Positions 46,176 to 56,666 of a stretch of 64,000 nt of DNA are shown in pieces. Within the stretch, counting starts at the first letter, position 1, and each line of letters opens with the position of its first letter. The translations under genes and the position numbers were made by a program. The notes below the pieces were generated by a model. It worked only from the letters and a program-made list of their open reading frames with translations. It was not told where the DNA came from and did no database searches. The stretch is from Coccinella septempunctata (Eukaryota; Arthropoda; Insecta; Coleoptera; Coccinellidae): positions 20,540,064 to 20,604,063 of the forward strand of contig NC_058191.1 in the NCBI RefSeq assembly GCF_907165205.1, in the 5' to 3' direction.

Positions 46176-46436
46176 GTGCGTTCTTCGCCCCCTGAGTATC
46201 CACGCCAGCGGGGTGCTTTAGCAGTAGGGGTGGAACTTAACCCGGGGTAGGAAGGGGAGGAGGAAGTTTTTCGCCACTCCAAAGTGCTTTCCGCGCCCCC
46301 TGAGTATCCACGCCAGCGGGGTGCTTCTGCAGTAGGAGTGGAACTTAACCCGGGGTAGGAAGGGGTGGAGGAAGTTTTTCGCCACTCCAAAGTGCTTTCC
46401 GCGCCCCCTGAGTATCCACGCCAGCGGGGTGCTTCT
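46176..46436 (-). repeat. 108-bp minisatellite with a 36-codon open frame
   Basis: Units at 46176-46283, 46284-46391 and a partial one at 46392-46436 that continues beyond the Gypsy element at 58245. On the minus strand the frame stays open through all units and encodes a 36-residue repeat containing APRWRGYSGGAESTLEWRK and SYPGLSSTPTA. 108 is a multiple of 3, so repeat number can change without breaking the frame. Host or retroelement protein unknown; LTR-type repeats are an alternative. Confidence 0.7.
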
Positions 46437-49406
46437 TGTAATAAATCGGAATACGAGATTCCGAATAAATTTGGCATAATTCGAAAAAGGTATCGCTAGA
46501 ATTTTTTATACATTGTTGCAGCCGTGCTGCAGAGGCATTTATCATGCGGAAATATGATACTTTGAGGCGCTTGAGATCAGACGGTATTAAGTCGCGAGAA
46601 TTTAAATAATATAACCTGACCGATAAGAGTTGAAAATGTTTTTCATGACACTCAGTAAGGAGATCTTTAATTGATTTCAATATCCGGTGATAGGGACTTC
46701 GGAACAAGCGAAAATGGTTAGTCATGTAGATTAAGAAAGATTTATTAGTCTGGAGACCCTGAGAGGAAAACAGTTCTCAGAATTCGAAGTAGCCGAAATT
46801 GTCTTATAACCGCCGAGCTTGGGAACGCTGATTTTTCAACTCAGCAAGAATGATCGTCCAATGATTTCGATTTTGGGACGTTTTGGTACCACCCATAGCG
46901 TGGGAGAGGAAGACCGGGGAAAAAGTACATCGGAAAAAGTTCGTCAGTCGGTCCGGGGAGCGTGATCAAAAATAATACCCCTTTAAGTCGGTCCGGGGAC
47001 GTGATCTGAAAAATATCGAAAACATACCCCTTCGAGTCGGTACGGATAAGTAGAGAAGTTATAAATCTTTTGTAGAGTCAGTCAGTAAGGAAGAAGTATC
47101 CCAGGTGACCATATCTCATAACAGTTATGAAGCAGAAATGTATCCCACGTTCCTTGTTTTATAACAGATATATCACACTAAGAGTACAAATACAGAGCGC
47201 TTATGTAGCAGCTATGCTCCTATGTCCGCCTCAAACAAGGAACACATCTCCTTTCTGAAAGGAGCAAAAATAGTTCAAGCATGGATCATGCAAATATTTG
47301 TTTCATGGGAGGTCTATATATATTACGTTCTTGTGCTATGTTTATTATGTTTCATTTGTTATTGAAAATGCTTTCAGAAAAAGCATGAAAATTTATGGAA
47401 ATTAATATAAACTTTTGCAATATTGAACTCGTATTTTGATTTTTCAAATGGTGTGTATTTATCGATCATTTTTGAAAATAAAATTGATTATTGTTCTCCA
47501 AGAAAAATTAGGGCATGTCTTTCTAGTCTTTGCACTTTCCTGCATTCCATAAAAAAAATAATCAACAGTTCATTAATACAGGAAAGTGCAAAGACCAGAA
47601 AGACATGCCCTAATTTTTCTTGGAGAACAATAATCAATTTTATTTTCGAAAATAATCGATAAATACACACTATTTGAAAAATCAAAATACGAGTTCAATA
47701 TTGCAATAGTTTATATTAATTTCCATAATTTTTCATGCTTGAAAAGAATACTATATGCATATTTCATATCTTTCTGAAGAAAATTTTTAATATAAGTATA
47801 TGATTTATTCATTTATTTCTACGTATGAGTTACATGCAACACGTGAGGAAATAACTTATATCGAAATTTACACCAAACATGACATTATTTATTCAAATAT
47901 AATTTTTATATACTGGATATAATAAAACCATAGCCTATTATGTTTTATAGGACTGCTATGAAAATACGAGAAATGATTTATTGACCTACAGTTCGATATC
48001 CATAGCACTCTCTTTTCAGTAATTCACCATTTCACTGGAAAATCACTATGACACACAAATAACTTATCAAACGTTCAATATCTGCACTTCACTTTCAGTA
48101 ATCCACTATTCAACTGACAAAACGTCTAAATGATAATAAATAAATATCGAAACGACAGCAGAGTATCAATAGCATTTCTCACAATCCTCCATATTTGTTT
48201 ACGTTTTACAGCGCCCTCGACGGTAGTTAAAACGCTTATGGTGTCATGCTCTGTCGATGATCTCAAAATGATACATGGCAAATAAAGAACAATGTTACAA
48301 ATATGTTACGTGGATATCTTGGAGCGGGTACATGAAATTTACAAAATGTGGATATAATTTAAATACAGCACAGGTACATCCCAAATATCGTATCAGACAC
48401 GTAATGGTTACAGAAAAATAACACATAACAAAGTTCCCCATTCGATCTCCCAAGAAAACATAACAGATATGTTACTGGTTACTTGGGATAGGGACTTAGA
48501 ATAATCAGGTTTTCACGAAGTAAGAGAAAAGTCTAGGTAGATCACGGAATAGAATCAGAGACTCGGTCGGCTCATAGATATTTGGAAAAGTTCAGTGTAG
48601 AGAAAAGTCCAGTCCTTTGTTTTGTTGGTTTTGTTCAAGTAGAAACGGAATATCGAGAATTTGGTAGTTAGGTAGAAGAAATTTGGAAATAATTTGAAGT
48701 TAAAGTCAGTTTATCGGAAGTCAGTAAAGTAGCATTCGAGGAGTGATCGTCTATTTTGTTGACCAGATAGAAAATTGTGTTGGAATTTTAGATAGGGAAA
48801 CTTAAAGCGAAAAACGTTTGCGACGGAAAAGTGCGGGAAGTTCGGTTAAGTGTAAAGAATTCGCCGATTAGTGCGGGTAAAGTCTGGTGTCGAAAAGTTT
48901 TCATCGGCAGCGTCAGACAAACAGCAGTCGCAGAAAAAGGTAGAAAGTTCCAATTTTATTCGTCCAGAGTCTTGAAAGCTCCTCTAAAATTCATTGATAA
49001 AGTATTGATTTATTATTGCGCGCTAAGTTGGGAAGTTGAATTTGAATCCAAGATTTTGGTTATGAAACTATGTTTTATTGTATTGCGCTTAATTGCATGT
49101 GTTAAGAAATTGAAGATTTTCGTTGGTCGCCTTCGACCGAGTACGTATTTGTAGAAAAGTTCCAATTTTATTTTTATAATAGATTTAATTGTTAAAGTTT
49201 TTCATGAGTTTCATTTAAACATCTCCCCAGAAATAATAATATTCAACTTCAAGACCTGTCCTTCGTGCGACGGGCCGGATCCATCATTATTTTCCCCCTT
49301 TCGAGGGCCTTCAATTTTTGTGTATCTAACATCTAAAAATAATCACCCCATGATCAGTGGAAAGCCGCTCTTCTGCTGATCGAGATACTGGGGTGCGTTT
49401 ATTACA
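46437..49406 (+). repeat. Gypsy 5' LTR (1580 bp plus a nested 1388-bp insert)
   Basis: Matches the 3' LTR on both sides of the insert at 47100-48487. Without insert and its 2-bp duplication it is 1580 bp. An identical 107-codon frame occurs in both LTRs (48831-49154, 57669-57992); identity follows from LTR homogeneity and is not evidence of coding. Confidence 0.92.
47100..48487. mobile_element. DNA element in the 5' LTR, with central 165-bp-arm hairpin
   Basis: Ends CCCAGGTGACC and GGTTACTTGGG form an 11-bp TIR (CCCARGTRACC). Comparison with the empty 3' LTR (GAAGTATAGGG) shows that AT, or no bases if the ends are TCCC/GGGA, was duplicated. Inside, 47388-47553 is inverted at 47571-47745 almost perfectly. 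Also contains paired CAGTAATYCACYATT motifs. No transposase. Absent from the 3' LTR, so it inserted after the Gypsy. Confidence 0.8.
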
Positions 49407-49407
49407 C

Positions 49408-49424
49408 TGGTGACAGCGGTGGGA
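49408..49424 (+). other. Candidate Gypsy primer-binding site
   Basis: TGGTGACAGCGGTGGGA starts one base after the 5' LTR; TGG is the usual start of a site complementary to a tRNA 3' CCA end. The tRNA species was not identified. Confidence 0.55.
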
Positions 49425-50829
49425 TTCAAGTTGATTTTTCTGGGATAGAATACTAAATTGTTTTATTTGAGAAGTTTGATTTTTAAAGTTTAAGTGTTTC
49501 TGGAGCGAGTTGAGATAAAAAGAAATCCAATAATTTAACAGGCATCATTGTATAAGTGAAAAGTATTGATAGAATTGTGGTTAAGAATTTTGTGGTTGAT
49601 TAAGGGATGATTCATGGATTTAGTTGAGATTATATATCAATGAATTTGAGGACTTTCGGATGAAGGAACTCTGAGTTATTTCTATTGCCAAGAATAATTT
49701 CATTTTGCGTCGATTTTCGTTTATTTTGAAAGAATAATCGAGTTTTTGTGAGAAGTGAAAAGTAGAGTTGTGAAGATAAAATAAAGTCTAGCTGCCGCGA
49801 TATTAGAGAAAGTTGAGTAGAGTTGGATAAAAGTTCGTTAGTTACTCTTCGTTGTAGTGGATCAGAATTTTATTTTAAAATCGGATAAGTTATCAAGTTT
49901 TTAATCGGTAGATAGTTGGAAAATTTTATTCGTGAAGAACGTTGGTGTTCAATAATTTGTGGAAGATTTAATTAATTGATTGATGGAAACGTTAAGAAAA
50001 ATTTATAAAGTAGTTGATCAGAATTGAAGATTTGAGTTTAATTTTTCGCGATAATTTTATTGTTTTGAAGGTGCATTCTTGGCTGATGGTGAAAGATTTT
50101 TTTTTTTTTTCATTGTTTTCAGGTGAATTATTTTTTTTAGTGTATATTACTGTGTGTTTTGAAATTTTTGATTTTGCAGGAATTTGATGGTTTTGAAGTG
50201 AATAATTTTTGAAATTTTTTTGTTGAGTATCAATTACGTAGGATTTTGAACGCAAAGTTGTGTGCGCGGATTTATTGAATTTAGACTTGTAGTTTATCGA
50301 AAAATTTTAGAAGAAAAGTCGTCAATCAAGTTATAATTCTTTGGCGTGTTTAATAATTCATTTTGTGTTTATCGGTGACTAGTCGAATGATCGGTAATTT
50401 TGTTACAAAAAGTGGGTTGGAGAATTAGTTAGTTTCATTCAAATTTTTTTTTTCTTGCGAATTTAAAATCAATTTAGACAAAGCAGATAAGAAAAAATTG
50501 AGACGTTTTTAATGCTGTTTTATTAGAATTTGAACACGGATTTAAGGGTGAAATCATTTGAATTATTTTTTCCATCAATTTGGAGGCTAAAATAATTTTG
50601 AATTTCGGTGATTTGAATTTAATTGCTTCAATTAAGTGAAATTTTGAATTTTGGTAATTTCAAGTTAAGTGTCTTGATTAAATAAACGTCAGAATATTTC
50701 GGAATTTTAAGTCAGTTGGATATAATTTTTGGATCGGTTTGATTTACAGAATAATTCGGAAGGTTAGGACAAGACAGGGTTGCAGGTTTTTTTTTCCAGG
50801 ACATTGTTTATTGAATTTTATTTCTGCTA

Positions 50830-51235
50830 TTGGGATATAATTTTTTTCAGGGTGTTAATTATTATTGGGATCACAGTTGCGTTCAGGATAATATTTTTTT
50901 TTGAGTGATATAATTTTTTTCAGGGCGTTGATTATTATTGGGATCACAGTTGCGTTCAGGATAATATTTTTTTTTTGGTGATATAATTTTTTTTTCAGGG
51001 CCGTTAATTATTTTTGGGATCACAGTTGCGTTCAGGATAATATTTTTTTTTTTTGGTGATATAATTTTTTTTCAGGGCGTTAATTATTTTTGGGATCACA
51101 GTTGCGTTCAGGATAATATTTTTTTTGGTGATATAATTTTTCTTTCAGGACGTTAATTATTTTTGGGATCACAGTTGCGTTCAGGATAATATTTTTTTTT
51201 TGGTGATATAATTTGTCTTTTAGGGCGTTTCCATA
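50830..51235 (+). repeat. Five tandem 73-76 bp repeats in the Gypsy leader
   Basis: GGGATCACAGTTGCGTTCAG followed by GATAATA and a T-run recurs at 50867, 50940, 51016, 51092 and 51165, with GATATAATTTTTTTTCAGGGCGTTAATTATT between. Units differ mainly in T-run length. Position between the LTR and gag is where the Drosophila gypsy insulator array lies; whether these bind a protein is unknown. Confidence 0.85.
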
Positions 51236-51469
51236 TATATGGTTGATATAATTTGAATAGGGAGAGTATTTGGCGTTTATAGTTTGATTAATTCTATCGG
51301 GTGTGCGCAGCGTATTTTGGGATTTTTGAAATATATAGGGATACTCGATTCATACTTTGAAATATCGTAAACCTGATATAATTGTTTTGTTTTCCTCGTT
51401 TAATTTGCGGAGTTTAAAGATAGTTTGCGGATTCAATTGTTATTGAGGTTATTTACAAGGTTTTGAAAA

Positions 51470-52633
51470 ATGTTGCCGGCGGCTAGTGCTAGTACTACCA
51501 CCCCTGCGGTGGCCGAGAAAGATGTTATGAGGTTTACGTTTATGTATTCGTTGGGGATGATTGCGACAACCCTTGATAGTTTTTCGGGAAAAGACGCGAA
51601 GCGGTACTTCGACAAATTAGAGTTGAGATCGAAATTGGACGGATGGAGTGAGGAAGAAACCCTTACTCTATTGAAATTAAAACTGACAGGCGCGGCGTAC
51701 GAATATTTTAAGTCTGATGAGGCGTATGATAAATTGAAATACTCGGAATTGAAACAGCGGCTAATTTTAAAATTTACCCCATCAAAATTGCCAGGGGAGA
51801 GTCAGTGGAATTTAAGTCGTTGTTTCCAGCGACATGATGAAGATGTTTCATCATTTTGTACTAGGCTGCGGATTATAGGCGCGGAATGACTCCGGGAAGA
51901 TTTGGGCGGAGCATCGCTAGACGAACAGGCGGGAATTAAAAAGAAAAATAAAGAGTTGATATTAAATCAGTTTAAAACCGGGTTGCGCAAAGACTTGATG
52001 AAAGATATGGGGGTAACTTTATTAAGAGAAGAAAATCTAGATTTAGAAAAAGCGGAAGGACTGGTCAAATTACAAGAGACCGCAACAAGGATGATACAAG
52101 GAAGGACATCAAATATGAGGGTATCGGCGGTAGATGCAACGGAGGGATGTCAACATTGCGGGAAAAAGGGGCACGACTCGAAGGATGAAAGGGGGAATAT
52201 TAGAAAATTTGCAGAGACAAAGAAGAATACAGCGCAATGTTATTCTTGTGGTAGACCGGGTCATTTTGCGAGAGAGTGTAGGAATAATAACAGATCAGGG
52301 CAAAGGACGCAGGGAGGTTGTTATAGTTGCGGACAAAAGGGTCATTGGGCTAGGGATTGCCCAAGACAAAATCGTCAGGGACGAGAGAATTTTTCGAAAA
52401 ATAGAATACGGAGAACTACACCCCCTGGAGGAGGGGCTGAAGCAAATATGGCCTGGGGTCAACGTGAAAGCAAGGAGATAGGAAGAAATGCTGATAAGGA
52501 AGGGGGGCGAAGTACGGGAGCTATTCTTAAACGATCGCCTCCATTTTCGAGGGGGTCTCAGCCGAAGAGACAAGACTATTTAAACGGGGAGGGCCAAAAT
52601 CCAACTGCCGGGATAGTGGCCGGACATTTTTAA
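51470..52633 (+). pseudogene. Gypsy gag with one in-frame stop
   Basis: Capsid-nucleocapsid precursor. The capsid-like part (51470-51886) has the retrotransposon gag core (LDSFSGKDAKRYFDKLEL, LTGAAYEYF, FTPSKLPGESQWNLSR). A TGA at 51887-51889 interrupts, then the same frame continues to 52633. Nucleocapsid knuckles: first degenerate (CQHCGKKGHDSKDE, last Cys missing), then CYSCGRPGHFAREC and CYSCGQKGHWARDC. The tail is basic. Apart from the TGA the frame is clean. The stop may be a recent mutation. Confidence 0.82.
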
Positions 52634-52653
52634 AAGGGCAGGTTTATTCGGGG

Positions 52654-54135
52654 ATGCCAGGGGGGCATGTATATAAGGGGGAAAGTAAGAATCGTTCGGT
52701 AATGGTGATCCCGGAAGTGAATTCCGGAGGGTTATTTGATGCACCTCACATGATTAAATTAAACATAAATGGAAGGACGAGGCGTTGTTTGGTAGATACG
52801 GGAGCCGCGGTGACTCTTGTAAATAGGAGTATAATTCCAGAAGATGGAATAAATAGAGAGGAGGTCGACCATCGGTTGACGAGTGTAACAGGTCATAGTT
52901 TACGTACCTGGGGTACGGCCAATATTTTGGTGGGACCTGTAGGAGGAAAATTAGGTACAACTTGGACGGCTATCTTGTGTGATGACTCTATGTTAGGGAA
53001 CGTCCAAGTTATTTTAGGGAGAGATTTTCTCAGTGCAAATGAGGCACTTATTAGTTATGAAGGGGAGCCGTCCGTTATGATGTGGGGTAGGAGATTCGAA
53101 TTTTTGAATAAAAGGGATATAGAAAGCGAATTATGTGCGGAAGATGAAGATAGTAAGGGATTTACCGGAACGATTCAAGTCAACGGAAACTTCAGGGAAG
53201 TTGTTCGTAGGAAAACCGGATTTGAGAGGAACGCAGGGAAAACTGTACTGGAGGATAATGTCAAAAGTGACACAAATGGGGAACGGTTAAGGGAACCGAA
53301 GGACAATGTGGAAATTAGGGCACAGTTTAAGGAGTCCGGTACGCAGACGGAGAATTTCGAAGGTATAAAGCCAAAGGTGAAATTATTTAAGGATGCCAGT
53401 GTCCAAGTGGGAGTTAAGGGTAAAACGGAAAATGAACAGAATAACAAGGGAATCGTTGACGGAATTGATAGGACAGTCGGTACAGGAACAGGTGGTTGGG
53501 TCCTGCCTGCTAGTTCCGCGGTAGGACTTGCGGAAGGAATTCAAGAGGATTTAGGAATTCGTAATGAAAAATTCAAGGGGAGACCGGAACAGGACTTGGA
53601 AATAATACTTCCAAATAAAAATATTAGGAATTTTAGAAATGGACCGAGAAATACGGAAATGGCTGGGAATAACACTGGGTACCAACGTGAAAAGTGGTCA
53701 GGGAATAGCGAACGCGTGCCAAGGACGGTCGCGACGGAGGAATGCCAGTTGGCAGAATCGAATATGGGAATAACCGATAACGTAGAGCAGATGATCGACG
53801 TAGATCAGGGGCGTAACTGGGAAACTGATGTTTGCCATGAACAAAGGAGTTGCATGGAAGGAACTGGGAAGGAAATTTGGAAGAATTTAAAAATTAGTAC
53901 CGGTTATACTAGGAAGAAACAGAGAGATGAGGATGATAACAGGGAACAAGGAAAAAGGTGCAAAGAGAAGTTTACTGAAATAGTAGTGGATACGAACGAA
54001 GTGGAGTATCAAGAGGTAAATAGACCCAGGGGGTCGAAATCAAGTAAACGAGTATCATGGGACGTCAATACAGAGGAAGATCAGATGATGGAAAGTCAGG
54101 GTAGGAGACTTGTTATATTTCAAGGAGGTATCTGA
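52654..54135 (+). CDS. Gypsy protease with long C-terminal extension, no RT
   Basis: Aspartic protease: LVDTGAAVTLVNR (active-site DTG, residue about 49) and VQVILGRDFLSANEALISY (flap/C-terminal ILG motif). From about residue 170 to 490 there is a charged, Glu/Asn-rich extension with no RT, RNase H or integrase motif (no LDLxxGY, YxDD or HHCC). It is in the -1 frame relative to gag; the frame is open through TTTTTAAAAGGG at the gag end, so frameshifting is possible. The ORF terminates just after a junction near 54100 where the integrase C-terminal frame begins. Confidence 0.75.
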   Translation: MPGGHVYKGESKNRSVMVIPEVNSGGLFDAPHMIKLNINGRTRRCLVDTGAAVTLVNRSIIPEDGINREEVDHRLTSVTGHSLRTWGTANILVGPVGGKLGTTWTAILCDDSMLGNVQVILGRDFLSANEALISYEGEPSVMMWGRRFEFLNKRDIESELCAEDEDSKGFTGTIQVNGNFREVVRRKTGFERNAGKTVLEDNVKSDTNGERLREPKDNVEIRAQFKESGTQTENFEGIKPKVKLFKDASVQVGVKGKTENEQNNKGIVDGIDRTVGTGTGGWVLPASSAVGLAEGIQEDLGIRNEKFKGRPEQDLEIILPNKNIRNFRNGPRNTEMAGNNTGYQREKWSGNSERVPRTVATEECQLAESNMGITDNVEQMIDVDQGRNWETDVCHEQRSCMEGTGKEIWKNLKISTGYTRKKQRDEDDNREQGKRCKEKFTEIVVDTNEVEYQEVNRPRGSKSSKRVSWDVNTEEDQMMESQGRRLVIFQGGI

Positions 54136-54541
54136 AAAATTGGGAAAGAAATGGTTAGGGCCATACAGGGTCAAGGAAGTGTTTGATTCGGTAACCTGTA
54201 GGATACGAAAATGTGGGGGATGGGAGAGCAGAATTGTCGAAATTAACAGGCTGAAGCCTTATGTCGCAAAGGTTCGGAAAAAGCGCCCTGACAAACATTT
54301 GTCAGGAAGAGAGGAAAGATTTGAGGATTTTAGTGAGACAGATTCGGAAATAGAGAAACTTCGGAGGTTTCATCCGATAATGGTTCCACAGGGGTATGGG
54401 AGACATACACGGAATTCAGACACGGGATTAGAGAGCAATGATGAGGAGGAGGTAATGGAGACCGATCAAGAGGAAGCAGAAAGGGTGGTAAGGAGGTCTA
54501 CCAGGATTAGGCGTCCCCCAGATAGATGGAGCCCAACCTAA
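54100..54541 (+). pseudogene. Gypsy integrase C-terminal (GPY/F) remnant
   Basis: Starts GDLLYFKEVSEKLGKKWLGP, then YRVKEVFDSVTCRI and RIVEINRLKPYVA, the GPY/F module of Gypsy integrases that binds DNA. It is followed by a hydrophilic tail with RRSTRIRRPPDRWSP, a common pol C terminus. The catalytic core and zinc domain upstream are missing. It lies in a different frame from the protease ORF, overlapping it by about 25 bp. Confidence 0.8.
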
Positions 54542-55603
54542 TCAGATAGGAGTCAGGGTAGCGGCAGGAAAATCTGTAGGATTGACCTGTCAGGAGAAGT
54601 GAATCGACTCCTGCCCTTTCGCAGATTCCAGGGGCTCTCACTGACCCGGAGAGTCACAACATGAAAAGGGTCTTCTTCTTCTTTTTTTTTTGGGGTAGTG
54701 GCAGGACATTTTGATAGTCCTGAAAAAGGAATAATCGACCTTTCCCATTCCACAGATTATAATATAAGTAGAATAACAAGTGGGTCCGGTAATAATGACT
54801 TATAGTGAGGGAAGTATGAACGGTATAAAGAGGGGTTTCTTTATTTTTTTGCGTCAGATGGGCGCCAGGTAGTATTATAACGTTGATGATATGTTGAATA
54901 ACCCTTATTCAGTAAAAGCAGTTGGTTCATTTTCGTTTAGATTGAAATCGTTGAAGTTAAAGGTTGTTTGCTGTATTAAATATGAGAAGTTTTGAAAGAG
55001 ACACTGTAGAGTTGAAGTATTTTGAGTTAAATTGGACCTATAGTCATTATAAGGTGATAGATTTTCATAGGAGCAATGTCATTTTCGGTTGAGTTAGGAG
55101 CTTCATGTTGAAGCTAGATTAACGATATAGGGGTTAATTGTGATTTGCTGATGGATGATTTTAAATACCATCCATAAAGAATATCGGGAACAGATAGAAT
55201 GATAGAAATAATCCTGGACGGAATAGGATTATGAAGAAGCGTTGTGGTCACCCTTTAACGTGAGCACAACGTTCTGCATGCTTTTACGATAAGGTCGAGT
55301 TTTGTTGATATAGTTATGATAGGTATTTTTATGATTATTGTTTTCTCCATGATTAAATTGCATGCTCATGGAAGATTAATTGTTTTTGTATGATTTTTGC
55401 ATGGGTTTTTTTCGTTGTTCTTGTATTTAGTCGAGAAGTTGGTTTTGGCCAATCAATATCCAACAGAAGGTATCTTTGAAAGACAATCCATGGCAGATTT
55501 TCAACCAGAAGGAAGGTATAATCATCAGGTCATCATCAGTGGGATAACCTCTGAATGGTGATTAACCTTAGTTACCAGGTGGCGACGGCGATAGTATACC
55601 ATA

Positions 55604-55927
55604 GTGCGGAAAACCGAATATTGCGGCTATTTCATCAGAAATGTTGAGAATTTTCATGAACTCGAAAAGTTGTGCGTCAAAGAATTAGAAAGAAGAAATG
55701 AGAGACATTCAACTCAATATGTGAACGTGTGCGTACGAGGGTATTCTGAACTGATCAAGTGTGGTTTATGGAACAATGTCGGTCCGCATATAAGGCTCGA
55801 AATTCATCATCCAGAGGTAGACGTAATCGTCATCAGTAGAACGACGATGGTTCAGCTTAAAAAGGTTCTTCGAGAGATGCAAGTGTCAGTTAACCAGAAG
55901 AGAATTGGATTAAAGACGGCGGATTAA
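55604..55927 (+). CDS. Unrecognised 107-aa ORF in the Gypsy element
   Basis: Protein-like composition with a charged N-terminal half (FHELEKLCVKELERRNERHS) and an alternating beta/alpha-looking C-terminal half (VNVCVRGYSELIKCG, LEIHHPEVDVIVISRTTMVQ, LKKVLREMQVSVN). The first ATG is at 55604, but the frame may be open a little upstream. No known motif. Could be a retained accessory gene or a captured fragment; moderate doubt that it is coding. Confidence 0.4.
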   Translation: MRKTEYCGYFIRNVENFHELEKLCVKELERRNERHSTQYVNVCVRGYSELIKCGLWNNVGPHIRLEIHHPEVDVIVISRTTMVQLKKVLREMQVSVNQKRIGLKTAD

Positions 55928-56652
55928 AGACGGCGGGGTTCGAGCAAATCCGACGTCGAAAGTACGCTACCAAAAACAAATCGAGCAATATCTAGGGTTA
56001 CACCCAATTTTACTTCTAGTGATACCACACTGGACTGAGAGACGGTAGACGATGCGCCGAATAATGTGCCGCGTCAACAAGGTTGAACTGAGTTTGTCTT
56101 TTCGTGACCCAGATGATCATACGATATGGACATTAGCACGGGTTGAACAGTGGCGTTCCGTGTAAATAAACTTTTCCACCTGAGGTAACTTTTGGTTTTT
56201 CACCTGAAGAGATATTCCATATGATTCCGAGGATATATATGGTTGTGTGAGAATGTTCGCGATAGTGAGAAAGAATTCCGAAAATTGAACCTAAGGAACT
56301 CCATGTTGGAGATTGTGAAGTGATTAAGGAAAAGATGAGGGTAGAAACTGTTTTGATGACCATTGTCCGAAGAGTGTACTATTTAGGTTTAGTTTGTTTA
56401 TGTTTGTTTTTTTTGTTATTTTATGTTTATAGAGCTTAAATATGATGTGTGATTTAAAGGACTACTACATAAGTAGAGTTAGAGCATTTGTAGGTTAAGT
56501 GATGAGGAAGGAAGTGTAGCTTGTGAGATAAATTCGCGTATGAAACTTAAGTTTGTGAATGTTAGTTTTAGGAAAGAGCAGGACATGATGGACTTTGGAC
56601 GAATATATGATGATTTAGGAAAAGTTGTGGCATCCAATGCCAAAACTTTTTA

Positions 56653-56666
56653 AAAGGAGGGAGTAT
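56653..56666 (+). other. Gypsy polypurine tract
   Basis: AAAAGGAGGGAGTA immediately upstream of the 3' LTR TGTAATAA, the usual second-strand primer. Confidence 0.75.

Larger units (their letters stand above)
54542..56666 (+). other. Gypsy 3' internal region (env position), mostly non-coding
   Basis: 2.1 kb between pol and the 3' LTR. No signal peptide, furin site or transmembrane envelope frame is seen. One ORF (55604-55927) is described separately. A polypurine tract AAAAGGAGGGAG (56653-56664) directly precedes the 3' LTR. Confidence 0.6.

Noticed and set aside
48831..49154. 107-codon frame identical in both Gypsy LTRs
   Set aside because: Identity is explained by young LTRs; composition and position give no support for coding.
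54542..56666. Envelope gene in the Gypsy element
   Set aside because: No signal peptide, cleavage site or transmembrane segment in any frame.
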